From an uncultured Lachnospiraceae bacterium (lineage in GTDB: Bacteria > Bacillota > Clostridia > Lachnospirales > Lachnospiraceae): a stretch of DNA of 18,396 bases. The stretch is from NCBI GenBank assembly GCA_902803155.1, contig CADCOU010000177.1:1-18396 (forward strand), given 5' to 3'. This document shows, piece by piece, positions 1-6,752 of this stretch (the first letter of the stretch is position 1; each line of letters starts with the position of its first letter). The position numbers and the translations under genes were made by a program. The notes beneath the pieces are model-generated. The model did not search any database. It saw nothing but the letters and a program-made list of their open reading frames with translations, and was not told the origin of the DNA.

Positions 1-670
1 AAATGATCAGAGGCGTCCTCGCCTCGTCGATCAGGACCGAGTCGACCTCGTCGATGATCGCATACACAAGGTCTCTCTGAACAAGCTTTTCCTTGTAAAT
101 GACCATGTTGTCACGAAGGTAGTCGAAACCGTCTTCGTTGTTCGTGATATAGGTGATGTCCTTTGCGTACTCTTCTCTTCTCTCATCCGACTCCATCGAG
201 TTCTGGATGCATCCGCAGGTCAGGCCGAGAAATTCATGAACCGGCCCCATCCAGTCGCGGTCACGCTTTGCCAGGTAATCATTGACCGTGACGATATGGA
301 CGCCCTGTCCGGTAAGCGCGTTCAGGTACGCGGGAAGCGTCGATACAAGCGTCTTACCTTCACCGGTCCTCATCTCAGCGATACGGCCCTGATGCAGGAT
401 GATACCGCCGATGACCTGTACGCGGTACGGTTTCAGGCCGATGACTCTCCACGCGGCCTCTCTGACCGTCGCGAACGCTTCCGGCAGGATATCGTCCAGC
501 GTTTCGCCGTTTGCGAGGCGCTCTCTGAACTCTGCAGTCCTGCCCTTCAGTTCCTCGTCAGAGAGCTTCGAATACGGTTCTTCGAGGCTCATGACTTTAT
601 TGACGATCGGCTCGATCTTCTTCAGCTCACGCTGCGAATGCGTGCCGAACACTTTCTCCATAAATCCCAT
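1..670 (-). CDS. secA: Protein translocase ATPase SecA, N-terminal part (cut by window edge)
   Basis: SecA is the cytoplasmic motor that pushes unfolded preproteins through the SecYEG channel using ATP. About 223 N-terminal codons lie here and the gene runs off the left edge. The reverse-strand translation begins MGFMEKVFG. It carries the Walker A motif MRTGEGKT at residues 100-107 and the Walker B motif DEVD at 207-210, followed by the SecA signature [10 protein letters not shown], all at the spacing usual for SecA. The start ATG at 670-668 is supported by AAAGGAGT about 8 bases upstream. A sigma-70-type promoter lies at 709-737. In many Bacillota secA directly follows hpf; here hpf is on the same strand but lies about 8.9 kb upstream, with the glycine cleavage genes and lplA between them. 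Identification is secure. Confidence 0.97.
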   Translation of the reverse strand, partial: MGFMEKVFGTHSQRELKKIEPIVNKVMSLEEPYSKLSDEELKGRTAEFRERLANGETLDDILPEAFATVREAAWRVIGLKPYRVQVIGGIILHQGRIAEMRTGEGKTLVSTLPAYLNALTGQGVHIVTVNDYLAKRDRDWMGPVHEFLGLTCGCIQNSMESDERREEYAKDITYITNNEDGFDYLRDNMVIYKEKLVQRDLVYAIIDEVDSVLIDEARTPLII

Positions 671-708
671 AAGTCTGGTACTCCTTTGTAATCAGCATAA
701 TCAGAATG

Positions 709-737
709 ATTTTATCACGCAGGCGCCTGCATGACAA
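709..737 (-). promoter_or_regulatory. Sigma-70-type promoter of secA with a palindromic spacer
   Basis: On the minus strand a -35 box TTGTCA (737-732) and a -10 box TAAAAT (714-709) are separated by exactly 17 bases. Transcription would start near 702, giving a leader of about 32 bases before the secA ATG at 670. The spacer contains the perfect 12-base palindrome GCAGGCGCCTGC (719-730). The match to consensus is read from the sequence; activity is inferred. Confidence 0.7.
719..730. repeat. 12-base perfect palindrome inside the secA promoter spacer
   Basis: GCAGGCGCCTGC is its own reverse complement and lies wholly between the -35 and -10 boxes of the secA promoter. That position suits an operator for a dimeric regulator. 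It could also be chance in GC-rich DNA. Confidence 0.45.
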
Positions 738-858
738 CAAAAACAGACCCCTGCGCGGTAATAACACAGAAATTTCACATGCAGATGGGCATTCCTTCCG
801 AATTGTGCTAAATTGGCAGAAACAGACGGAAGTATATATGCATGGAGAGACTCCCGCC

Positions 859-1965
859 ATGGGCAAGACACATTTTCGCTATTTTGAGACCGGATCGACG
901 GATCCTTACTACAACCTGGCCTTTGAAGAATACCTGTTTGACCACTTTCTGCAGGACAGCATCCTCATGCTGTGGCAGAATGACAGGACGGTCGTGATCG
1001 GCAGGAATCAGATCACGCAGCAGCAGGTCAACATACCTTTTATCGAAGCGCACCGAATCAATGTAGTCCGTCGGATGACCGGCGGCGGGGCTGTGTACCA
1101 TGACCTTGGCAATCTGAACTATTCTTTTATTACGGATGAAGTCGGAAGTTCCGTCTCGCAGTCACTGGAGATCCTGGCGGTTCCGATCGTGGAAGCGCTG
1201 CGCGGTCTGGGCCTTGAGGCTTCTGTGTCCGGGCGCAATGATATCCTGGTAAGTGGGCGCAAAGTGTCGGGGACCGCACAGAGAGCAGCGCATGGAAGGA
1301 TCCTGCACCACGGGACCCTGCTTTTCGACTCGGATGAAGAGATGATATCCGGAGCACTCAGAGTCGATGAGGAGAAATTCCGCGGAAAGGGCGTCCGTTC
1401 CGTAAAGAGCCGTATCAGGAACATCCTCCTGTTCCTGGACGAAGCTGCGCTGCAGCTTTCTCCGGAAAAAAGATCCTCCCTTCCCGCTGACATATCAAAG
1501 TTCTGGGAGTATCTGAGGAAAGCACTAAACACCAATAGTGACGGTGCGGGAACCGTTTCCGCAGAAATGCTTTCTTCCGGGGTTCTGTCCCGCGAATCGC
1601 TCTCACCCGAAGAACTCCCTCCTGAAATGCTGAAAGAAATCAGCAGACTTGCCGAGACAAAATACCGCTCTTACGAGTGGAACTTTGGCCGGTCCCCCCG
1701 GTTTGAGTTTTCCTCCAGACGGTATCTGCCGGGCGGGCTTCTGGAATGCTTTGTTGATGTGAAGGACGGAAGGATCAGCGGAATCCGGTTCTGCGGCGAT
1801 TTCCTGGCAAGAAGACCTCTTGACGAAATTGAAGAGAAACTAAACAGCGTGCCGTTTGAGTGGCACGCTGTGAGAGATGTCCTGAATGAGACTGATCTCA
1901 GGCCTTATTTCGGGGATATTGAGAATGAGGCTATTCTGGATACGCTGTTTGACGCTGTCCGATGA
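859..1965 (+). CDS. lplA: Lipoate-protein ligase A
   Basis: LplA activates free lipoate with ATP and transfers it to a lysine of lipoyl-domain proteins; the obvious client here is GcvH. The 368-residue product starts MGKTHFRYFETGSTDPYYNL, with the DPYYNLAFEEYL block typical of the family. The adenylate-binding segment RRMTGGGAVYHD is at residues 71-82, and the likely catalytic lysine K135 is in GRKVSGTAQ. A C-terminal accessory domain occupies about 265-368. The usual length is 330-340 residues; the excess is a Ser/Glu/Pro/Leu-rich insertion at about 222-258. The 859 start places DPYYN at the customary distance from the N-terminus and has GGAGAGA upstream. An in-frame ATG at 838 with GGAAG upstream is a possible alternative. 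This is the only plus-strand gene. It converges on lpdA with 16 bases between the stop codons, so it needs a promoter of its own in 671-858. I could not identify one confidently. Confidence 0.93.
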   Translation: MGKTHFRYFETGSTDPYYNLAFEEYLFDHFLQDSILMLWQNDRTVVIGRNQITQQQVNIPFIEAHRINVVRRMTGGGAVYHDLGNLNYSFITDEVGSSVSQSLEILAVPIVEALRGLGLEASVSGRNDILVSGRKVSGTAQRAAHGRILHHGTLLFDSDEEMISGALRVDEEKFRGKGVRSVKSRIRNILLFLDEAALQLSPEKRSSLPADISKFWEYLRKALNTNSDGAGTVSAEMLSSGVLSRESLSPEELPPEMLKEISRLAETKYRSYEWNFGRSPRFEFSSRRYLPGGLLECFVDVKDGRISGIRFCGDFLARRPLDEIEEKLNSVPFEWHAVRDVLNETDLRPYFGDIENEAILDTLFDAVR

Positions 1966-1981
1966 CTGCCGGAGGCTGTTC

Positions 1982-3373
1982 TCAGTCAGCCACCGCCTCC
2001 AGGGCCGCGGTCATTGCCTCCTCAAAAGTCGGATGCGGCCTCATATACCGCAGCATATCTTTTGCTGTCAGTCCGTTTGCGACTGCGAGCGAGATCTGGC
2101 TGATCATGTCCGTGGCATGCTCGCACATCAGCTGCGCGCCGAGCAGGCGTCCGTCATCCTTTCGTACGACAACTTTCATGAAGCTTCGTCCTGCGCCTGT
2201 GATGAGCGTCCTTGCGTTTGCACCCATGACAGACTTACCCGTCTTCACTTCGATTCCTGCTTCTTTCGCTTCAGCTTCTGTCATTCCGACTGACGCGATC
2301 TCTGGCTGCACATAGATACAGCTGGGAACGATACTCAGGTCAACTAAGCTCTCACGTCCCAGGATGTGATCGACACAGGCGATCCCCTGTGCAGTCGCAA
2401 CATGGGCAAGCTGGATCCTGGAACTCACATCTCCGATCGCGTAGATGCCCGGGATGTTTGTCTCGAAATGTTCCCCGACTGCAACGGCACAGCGGTTCAT
2501 CTCAAGACCGATCCCGTCCGCTGCGATCCCCTGTGCAAACGGTGACCGTCCGATCGCGCAGAGAACGGCTTCGGCCTGAACCGACTCTTCTGCGTCTTTT
2601 TTTGTATAGGTTACGGTGAATCCGCTCTCCTGATCCCCGGCAACCTCTTTTACCATCGAACCTGTCTGGATCTTAATCCCTTTCTTCTTAAACAGCAGTG
2701 CGAGGCTCTGGCCCAGTTCTCTGTCAAGGAGCGGAAGCAGCCTGTCCAGCCCATCCACAATCGTCACTTCCGTACCGAGCTCGGCAAAGAATGATGCGAT
2801 CTCCTCTCCGATGACTCCTCCGCCGATAATGATCAGACTCTTATAGGTCTTCGGCTCCCCGTCCAGCAGGTCATCGCTTGTCATGATGCCCGGCAGATCA
2901 AGCCCCGGGATCGGAGGCATGGCCGGTACAGAACCGGTTGCGATCATAACATTGTCCCCGGAAATGACCGTCACACTCCCGTCATCAGCGGTGACCGTCA
3001 CTTCATGCCCGGACGGATCCGCCCTGGTTATCTGTCCGGTTCCGCGCAGCAGATCGACCTTCGCGGACTTGAACAGTTTTTCAATGCCGGAGCGGAGCGT
3101 CTGCGTGACGCCGTTCTTATACGCATACATTTCTCTGATATCCGTACATACATCCGAAGCATGCACGCCGATATCAGCGCCTTCCCCGGCAAGCCGGGCT
3201 ACTTCCGCCGCATGCAGCAGCGCCTTTGTCGGAATGCATCCACGGTTCAGGCAGGTGCCGCCCACGTCCCGTTTCTCAACGACCGCGACCTTTGCCCCGC
3301 ATTTCGCAGCATGAAGCGCTGCTTCGTATCCGCCCGGCCCCGCTCCGATTACGATGATCTGATAGTCACTCAT
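1982..3373 (-). CDS. lpdA: Dihydrolipoyl dehydrogenase (L-protein of glycine cleavage)
   Basis: This FAD-dependent disulfide oxidoreductase reoxidises the dihydrolipoyl arm of GcvH and reduces NAD+. The 463-residue protein has the FAD-binding GAGPGG at residues 10-15 and the redox-active pair C41/C46 in GGTCLNRGCIPTK. A second nucleotide-binding loop, IIIGGGVIGEE, lies near 185, and the C-terminal RPHPTFEEA holds the catalytic His-Glu pair. The residue before PHPT is Arg, where many relatives have His; this is not the catalytic His. The start ATG is chosen because AGGGAGG lies about 9 bases upstream; an earlier out-of-frame ATG sits between them. It is the last gene of the glycine cleavage operon. 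A 99-base gap containing a strong hairpin separates it from gcvPB, so its level may be set apart from the other subunits. Confidence 0.96.
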   Translation of the reverse strand: MSDYQIIVIGAGPGGYEAALHAAKCGAKVAVVEKRDVGGTCLNRGCIPTKALLHAAEVARLAGEGADIGVHASDVCTDIREMYAYKNGVTQTLRSGIEKLFKSAKVDLLRGTGQITRADPSGHEVTVTADDGSVTVISGDNVMIATGSVPAMPPIPGLDLPGIMTSDDLLDGEPKTYKSLIIIGGGVIGEEIASFFAELGTEVTIVDGLDRLLPLLDRELGQSLALLFKKKGIKIQTGSMVKEVAGDQESGFTVTYTKKDAEESVQAEAVLCAIGRSPFAQGIAADGIGLEMNRCAVAVGEHFETNIPGIYAIGDVSSRIQLAHVATAQGIACVDHILGRESLVDLSIVPSCIYVQPEIASVGMTEAEAKEAGIEVKTGKSVMGANARTLITGAGRSFMKVVVRKDDGRLLGAQLMCEHATDMISQISLAVANGLTAKDMLRYMRPHPTFEEAMTAALEAVAD

Positions 3374-3402
3374 GTATCATGACCTCCCTGGCAAATATCC
3401 AA

Positions 3403-3436
3403 AGGCGCCGGCCTGTCTTATTTCAGCCCGGCGCCT
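3403..3436 (-). terminator. Strong GC hairpin between gcvPB and lpdA (possible partial terminator or processing site)
   Basis: On the minus strand the arms AGGCGCCGG (3436-3428) and CCGGCGCCT (3411-3403) are perfectly complementary over 9 bp. After one G-G mismatch the stem continues for three more pairs (CTG/CAG) and closes with the 8-base loop AAATAAGA. The downstream tract is only TTTGGATATTT, so it is a weak intrinsic terminator at best. A 3'-end-stabilising or RNA-processing element within the operon is equally possible. Confidence 0.55.
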
Positions 3437-3472
3437 GTATGGTTACTCTTCAGTCAGTTTCTCTAACCTGCT

Positions 3473-4894
3473 TCAGCCTTCCGGCACCCACCTCAGGACC
3501 GGATTGCGGGCTGCCCTGACTTCGTCAGGCCTCCCGATCGGCGTACCGTGGGGCGATGCGTGCATATATTCCGGATCGTCGAATCCCAGCTGGTACAGCT
3601 TGCGGAACACATCCGCCGCCCAGTCGAGGGTCTCCCGGCTCTCGGTCTCGGTCGGTTCCACCATCAGGGCTTCGTGCACGATCAGCGGGAAATACATTGT
3701 CGGCGGATGCATCCCGTAATCAATCAGCGATTTGGCGACATCCAGTGCGCTGAGACCTGTCGCTTTCTTAAAGTCTGCGACATCAAGTACAAACTCATGC
3801 ATGCAGATCCTGTCAAACGCCGGAGTAAATGTCCCCTTGATCTTCTGCATGAGATAGTTGGCGTTCAGCACCGCGTTAATGGATGCCTCCGGAACACCTT
3901 CCCTGCCGAGCATGAGCAGATAGGTAAGCGCCCTGACGACAACGAGGAAGTTGCCCATGAAGCTGCGTACCTGGATATGCTCTGCGGCATCGCCTTTCAT
4001 CAGGCTGAGCAGGGCGGATGCAGGCATGAATTCCTTCAGGAACTCCTTGCAGCCGACTGCGCCTGCGCCGGGACCGCCGCCGCCGTGAGGCGTCGAGAAG
4101 GTCTTGTGCAGGTTCATGTGGATACAGTCAAATCCCATGTCTCCGGGACGGACCACGCCCATGACCGCATTCAGGTTCGCGCCGTCGTAGTAGCACAGGC
4201 CGCCGGCCTCGTGCACCAGGCGGGTGATCTCGAGAATGTTCTCGTCGAAGATACCTACCGTATTGGGGTTCGTCAGCATGAGTCCGGCTGTATCATCGCC
4301 CAGCGCTGCCTTCAGGGCATCCAGATCGACGCACCCGTCCGGGGCGGAATCGATATTGACGACCTCATACCCGCACATTGCGGCTGTCGCGGGATTCGTC
4401 CCGTGGGCCGAATCGGGGACAATGATCTTCGTGCGTTTCGTGTCACCGCGGGACACGTGATACTGTTTGATCAGCATGACGCCGGTAAATTCCCCGTGGG
4501 CGCCTGCTGCCGGCTGGAATGTCATTTCATCCATGCCGGAGATCTCGCACAGGTAGGAAGCTGCAGTGTCAAGCACCTCCATGCAGCCTTTTACCGCATC
4601 GGCGGGAGCCAGCGGATGGATGCCTGCAAAGCCTGGAAGAGCAGCCATCTCCTCATTGATGCGCGGGTTGTATTTCATTGTGCAGGAGCCAAGCGGGTAG
4701 AACCCGTCGTTGACGCCGTGTACCTGCTTGCAGAGTTCCGTGTAATGGCGGGAAATGTCCGTCTCGCTCATTTCCGGGAGGAGCGGTTTTTTCGCGCGGC
4801 GCTCGCCTTCGGGGAGAAGTTCGCGTTCCACGTCGCATTCCGGCAGGATCGTGAGGCGGCGTCCTTTGACGCTTTTATCAAAGATCAGCTTCAT
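3473..4894 (-). CDS. gcvPB: Glycine dehydrogenase (decarboxylating) subunit 2, P-protein beta
   Basis: GcvPB is the PLP-carrying half of the split P-protein. With GcvPA it decarboxylates glycine and passes the aminomethyl group to the lipoyl arm of GcvH. The product has 473 residues, normal for the subunit. It shows SCTMKYNPRINE at 70-81, SAHGTNPA near 162-169, and the PLP lysine K264 in HMNLHKTFSTPHGGGGPG. The ATG overlaps the gcvPA stop codon by four bases (ATGA), indicating translational coupling, so the two subunits should be made in equal amounts. A hairpin and then lpdA follow. Confidence 0.97.
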   Translation of the reverse strand: MKLIFDKSVKGRRLTILPECDVERELLPEGERRAKKPLLPEMSETDISRHYTELCKQVHGVNDGFYPLGSCTMKYNPRINEEMAALPGFAGIHPLAPADAVKGCMEVLDTAASYLCEISGMDEMTFQPAAGAHGEFTGVMLIKQYHVSRGDTKRTKIIVPDSAHGTNPATAAMCGYEVVNIDSAPDGCVDLDALKAALGDDTAGLMLTNPNTVGIFDENILEITRLVHEAGGLCYYDGANLNAVMGVVRPGDMGFDCIHMNLHKTFSTPHGGGGPGAGAVGCKEFLKEFMPASALLSLMKGDAAEHIQVRSFMGNFLVVVRALTYLLMLGREGVPEASINAVLNANYLMQKIKGTFTPAFDRICMHEFVLDVADFKKATGLSALDVAKSLIDYGMHPPTMYFPLIVHEALMVEPTETESRETLDWAADVFRKLYQLGFDDPEYMHASPHGTPIGRPDEVRAARNPVLRWVPEG

Positions 4895-6207
4895 TTGCCA
4901 AGCACCTCCTTTACGATCGAGACGGTCCTGTCAAGGTCGGCTCTGGATGCCTTCTCGGTAACGCACCACAGAAGGCCGCCTTCAACCGGAAGGCCGCCGA
5001 GGATGCCTGCCTCGTCCAGTGCCGCCAGGACTTCATCCGTCTTTGGCATGACGGTCACGAATTCATGGAAGAATGTCCCGTCATATGCCAGGCTGACTCC
5101 GTCGATGGTGCAGAGTTCTCTGGCAAGGTATGCTGCCTTGGAGTGACACTGCAGTGCCACTTCCTCCATGCCGTCCGGTCCCATCGCCGCCATATAGATG
5201 CTGGCGGTCATCGCGCACAGCGCCTCATTGGAGCAGATGTTGCTGCTGGCCTTCTCGCGGCGGATATGCTGCTCTCTCGCCTGCAGGGAGAGGACATAGG
5301 CCGTGCGGCCTTCGTCGTCGGCCGTCGCGCCGACGATACGACCCGGAAGCTTTCTCATGTGTTTGGATGTCGTTGCCATATACCCGAGGTACGGACCGCC
5401 GAATCCGATCGGAAGTCCCAGCGGCTGTCCCTCGCCCACGGCGATGTCGGCACCGCACTCGCGCGGAGTCTTCATGGTTCCCAGCGCGATCGGGTTGCAG
5501 CTCATGACGTACATGGAACCGTTCTCATGCGCAAGTGCTCCCAGCCCTTCCGCATCTTCCAGGAGCCCGAAGAAGTTAGGCTGCTGCAGGATAAAGGAAG
5601 AGACATCCGGGGTCAGCATCTCTTTGAGCGCGTCCGGATCGGTCCTGCCGTCTTTGACGGGCACAACCTTCAGTTCCCGGCCGGCTCCGAAGCAATAAGT
5701 CCGGACCGTATTGATGGTGTCCGGATGCGCGGCACCGGAGATCAGCGTCACCGATCTCCTGCGGTCGACGCACATCGTCGATGCCTCCGCGGCAGCAGTC
5801 GCTCCGTCATAGACAGACGCATTGGAAACATCCATGCCTGTGAGCTCACAGATCATGGTCTGGTATTCAAAGATCGACTGAAGGATCCCCTGGCTGATCT
5901 CAGCCTGGTAGGGGGTATAAGCCGTCAGAAATTCTTCCTTTGAAGGAATATACCTGACAATGCTCGGAATATAGTGGTCATAAGCCCCGGCACCGCGCAG
6001 GATCACATCATAGATCTTATTGCGCGCAGCCATGGCGCGTACGGCCTTCCCGGCTTCGAGTTCGCTCATGCCGGCCGGCAGATCGAGGCCGTCCTTAAGG
6101 AGCACTTCCTGCGGAACGTCCCGGTAGAGATCCATAAATTCTCTCAGGCCGATCGCTTCAAGCATCTCCTGCCTCTGCGCCGGTGTGGATGGAACATAAC
6201 TTCCCAT
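4891..6207 (-). CDS. gcvPA: Glycine dehydrogenase (decarboxylating) subunit 1, P-protein alpha
   Basis: GcvPA pairs with GcvPB to form the heterotetrameric P-protein of split-subunit glycine cleavage systems. The 438-residue product has the family blocks AYTPYQAEISQG (96-107) and VYDGATAAAEA (132-142). It also has EGQPLGLPIGFGGPYLG near 259-275 and REQHIRREKASSNICSN (311-327). It does not carry the PLP lysine, as expected of this subunit. The ATG at 6207 follows CAGGAGGCG by 6 bases. It lies 69 bases after gcvH and overlaps gcvPB by ATGA. Confidence 0.97.
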   Translation of the reverse strand: MGSYVPSTPAQRQEMLEAIGLREFMDLYRDVPQEVLLKDGLDLPAGMSELEAGKAVRAMAARNKIYDVILRGAGAYDHYIPSIVRYIPSKEEFLTAYTPYQAEISQGILQSIFEYQTMICELTGMDVSNASVYDGATAAAEASTMCVDRRRSVTLISGAAHPDTINTVRTYCFGAGRELKVVPVKDGRTDPDALKEMLTPDVSSFILQQPNFFGLLEDAEGLGALAHENGSMYVMSCNPIALGTMKTPRECGADIAVGEGQPLGLPIGFGGPYLGYMATTSKHMRKLPGRIVGATADDEGRTAYVLSLQAREQHIRREKASSNICSNEALCAMTASIYMAAMGPDGMEEVALQCHSKAAYLARELCTIDGVSLAYDGTFFHEFVTVMPKTDEVLAALDEAGILGGLPVEGGLLWCVTEKASRADLDRTVSIVKEVLGK

Positions 6208-6276
6208 AGATAACGCCTCCTGGTACGATATGGGCTGGCAGCAGTTCCTTCTCTGCAGAATTACTGCCGGTTATGA

Positions 6277-6651
6277 TCAAAGTGTTGCGATAAATGCTTC
6301 GTACTCAGCCGCATCCATCAGGTCGTCGAGACCGTCGACGTCTTCCACCTTGATGATCCAGGCACCGTACGGATCGCTGTTGAGCAGTTCCGGGGCGTCA
6401 AGCAGCTCTTCATTGACTTCGCAGATCCTGCCGTTTACCGGGGACAGGACATCGCTGACCGCCTTGACGGATTCCACATCGCCGAACGCTTCACCTGCCA
6501 CAGCGTCATCGCCCACTTCCGGCAGGTTTACGAAGACCAGGTCTCCGAGCTCGCTCTGCGCGTAATCGGTGATGCCGACGAGAGCGATATCGCCCTCCAT
6601 CTTCACCCATTCATGGTCATTGGAATACTTAAGATCAGCAGGAATGTTCAT
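6277..6651 (-). CDS. gcvH: Glycine cleavage system H protein (lipoyl carrier)
   Basis: GcvH is the small shuttle whose lipoyl-lysine carries the aminomethyl group between P-, T- and L-proteins. The 124-residue product has the standard layout: [10 protein letters not shown] near the N-terminus, then [19 protein letters not shown]. The lipoylation lysine K63 is in [14 protein letters not shown]. The C-terminal part is acidic and Asp-rich. AGGAGG stands 8 bases before the ATG. It is 97 bases downstream of gcvT-glyA, and a possible internal promoter spans the end of that gene. LplA, encoded convergently at the end of the cluster, is the likely enzyme that lipoylates it. Confidence 0.97.
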   Translation of the reverse strand: MNIPADLKYSNDHEWVKMEGDIALVGITDYAQSELGDLVFVNLPEVGDDAVAGEAFGDVESVKAVSDVLSPVNGRICEVNEELLDAPELLNSDPYGAWIIKVEDVDGLDDLMDAAEYEAFIATL

Positions 6652-6724
6652 GGTATATACCTCCTCATAATAATTCTGCCATGGCCCGCATCACGCCTGT
6701 CTGTCATACGGGCCGGGTGCTCAT

Positions 6725-6752
6725 TTTATAATAGCCGGATCCGTACTGTCAG
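6725..6752 (-). promoter_or_regulatory. Possible internal promoter ahead of gcvH
   Basis: On the minus strand CTGACA (6752-6747) overlaps the stop codon of gcvT-glyA and is followed after 16 bases by TATAAA (6730-6725). Only one base of the -35 departs from TTGACA. TAAAAT at 18-base spacing is an alternative -10. If active, it would express gcvH-gcvPA-gcvPB-lpdA without the fusion gene. Confidence 0.4.

Noticed and set aside
706..858. Upstream in-frame ATG (706) that would lengthen LplA by 51 residues
   Set aside because: The extra residues have no similarity to LplA, overlap the secA promoter, and family alignment puts the start close to 859.
1971..2000. Possible bidirectional terminator between the convergent lplA and lpdA (GGAGGC...GCCTCC, GGCTG...CAGCC)
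   Set aside because: The arms extend into the lpdA coding sequence and no U-run follows in either direction; only a weak hairpin can be claimed.
3548..5146. 532-codon open frame on the plus strand opposite gcvPB and gcvPA
   Set aside because: It lies wholly antisense to two well-supported genes, has no family motifs and no ribosome binding site that stands out.
6208..6276. Imperfect inverted repeat (GGCAG...CTGCC) between gcvH and gcvPA
   Set aside because: Short, bulged and with several alternative pairings; no stronger than expected by chance.
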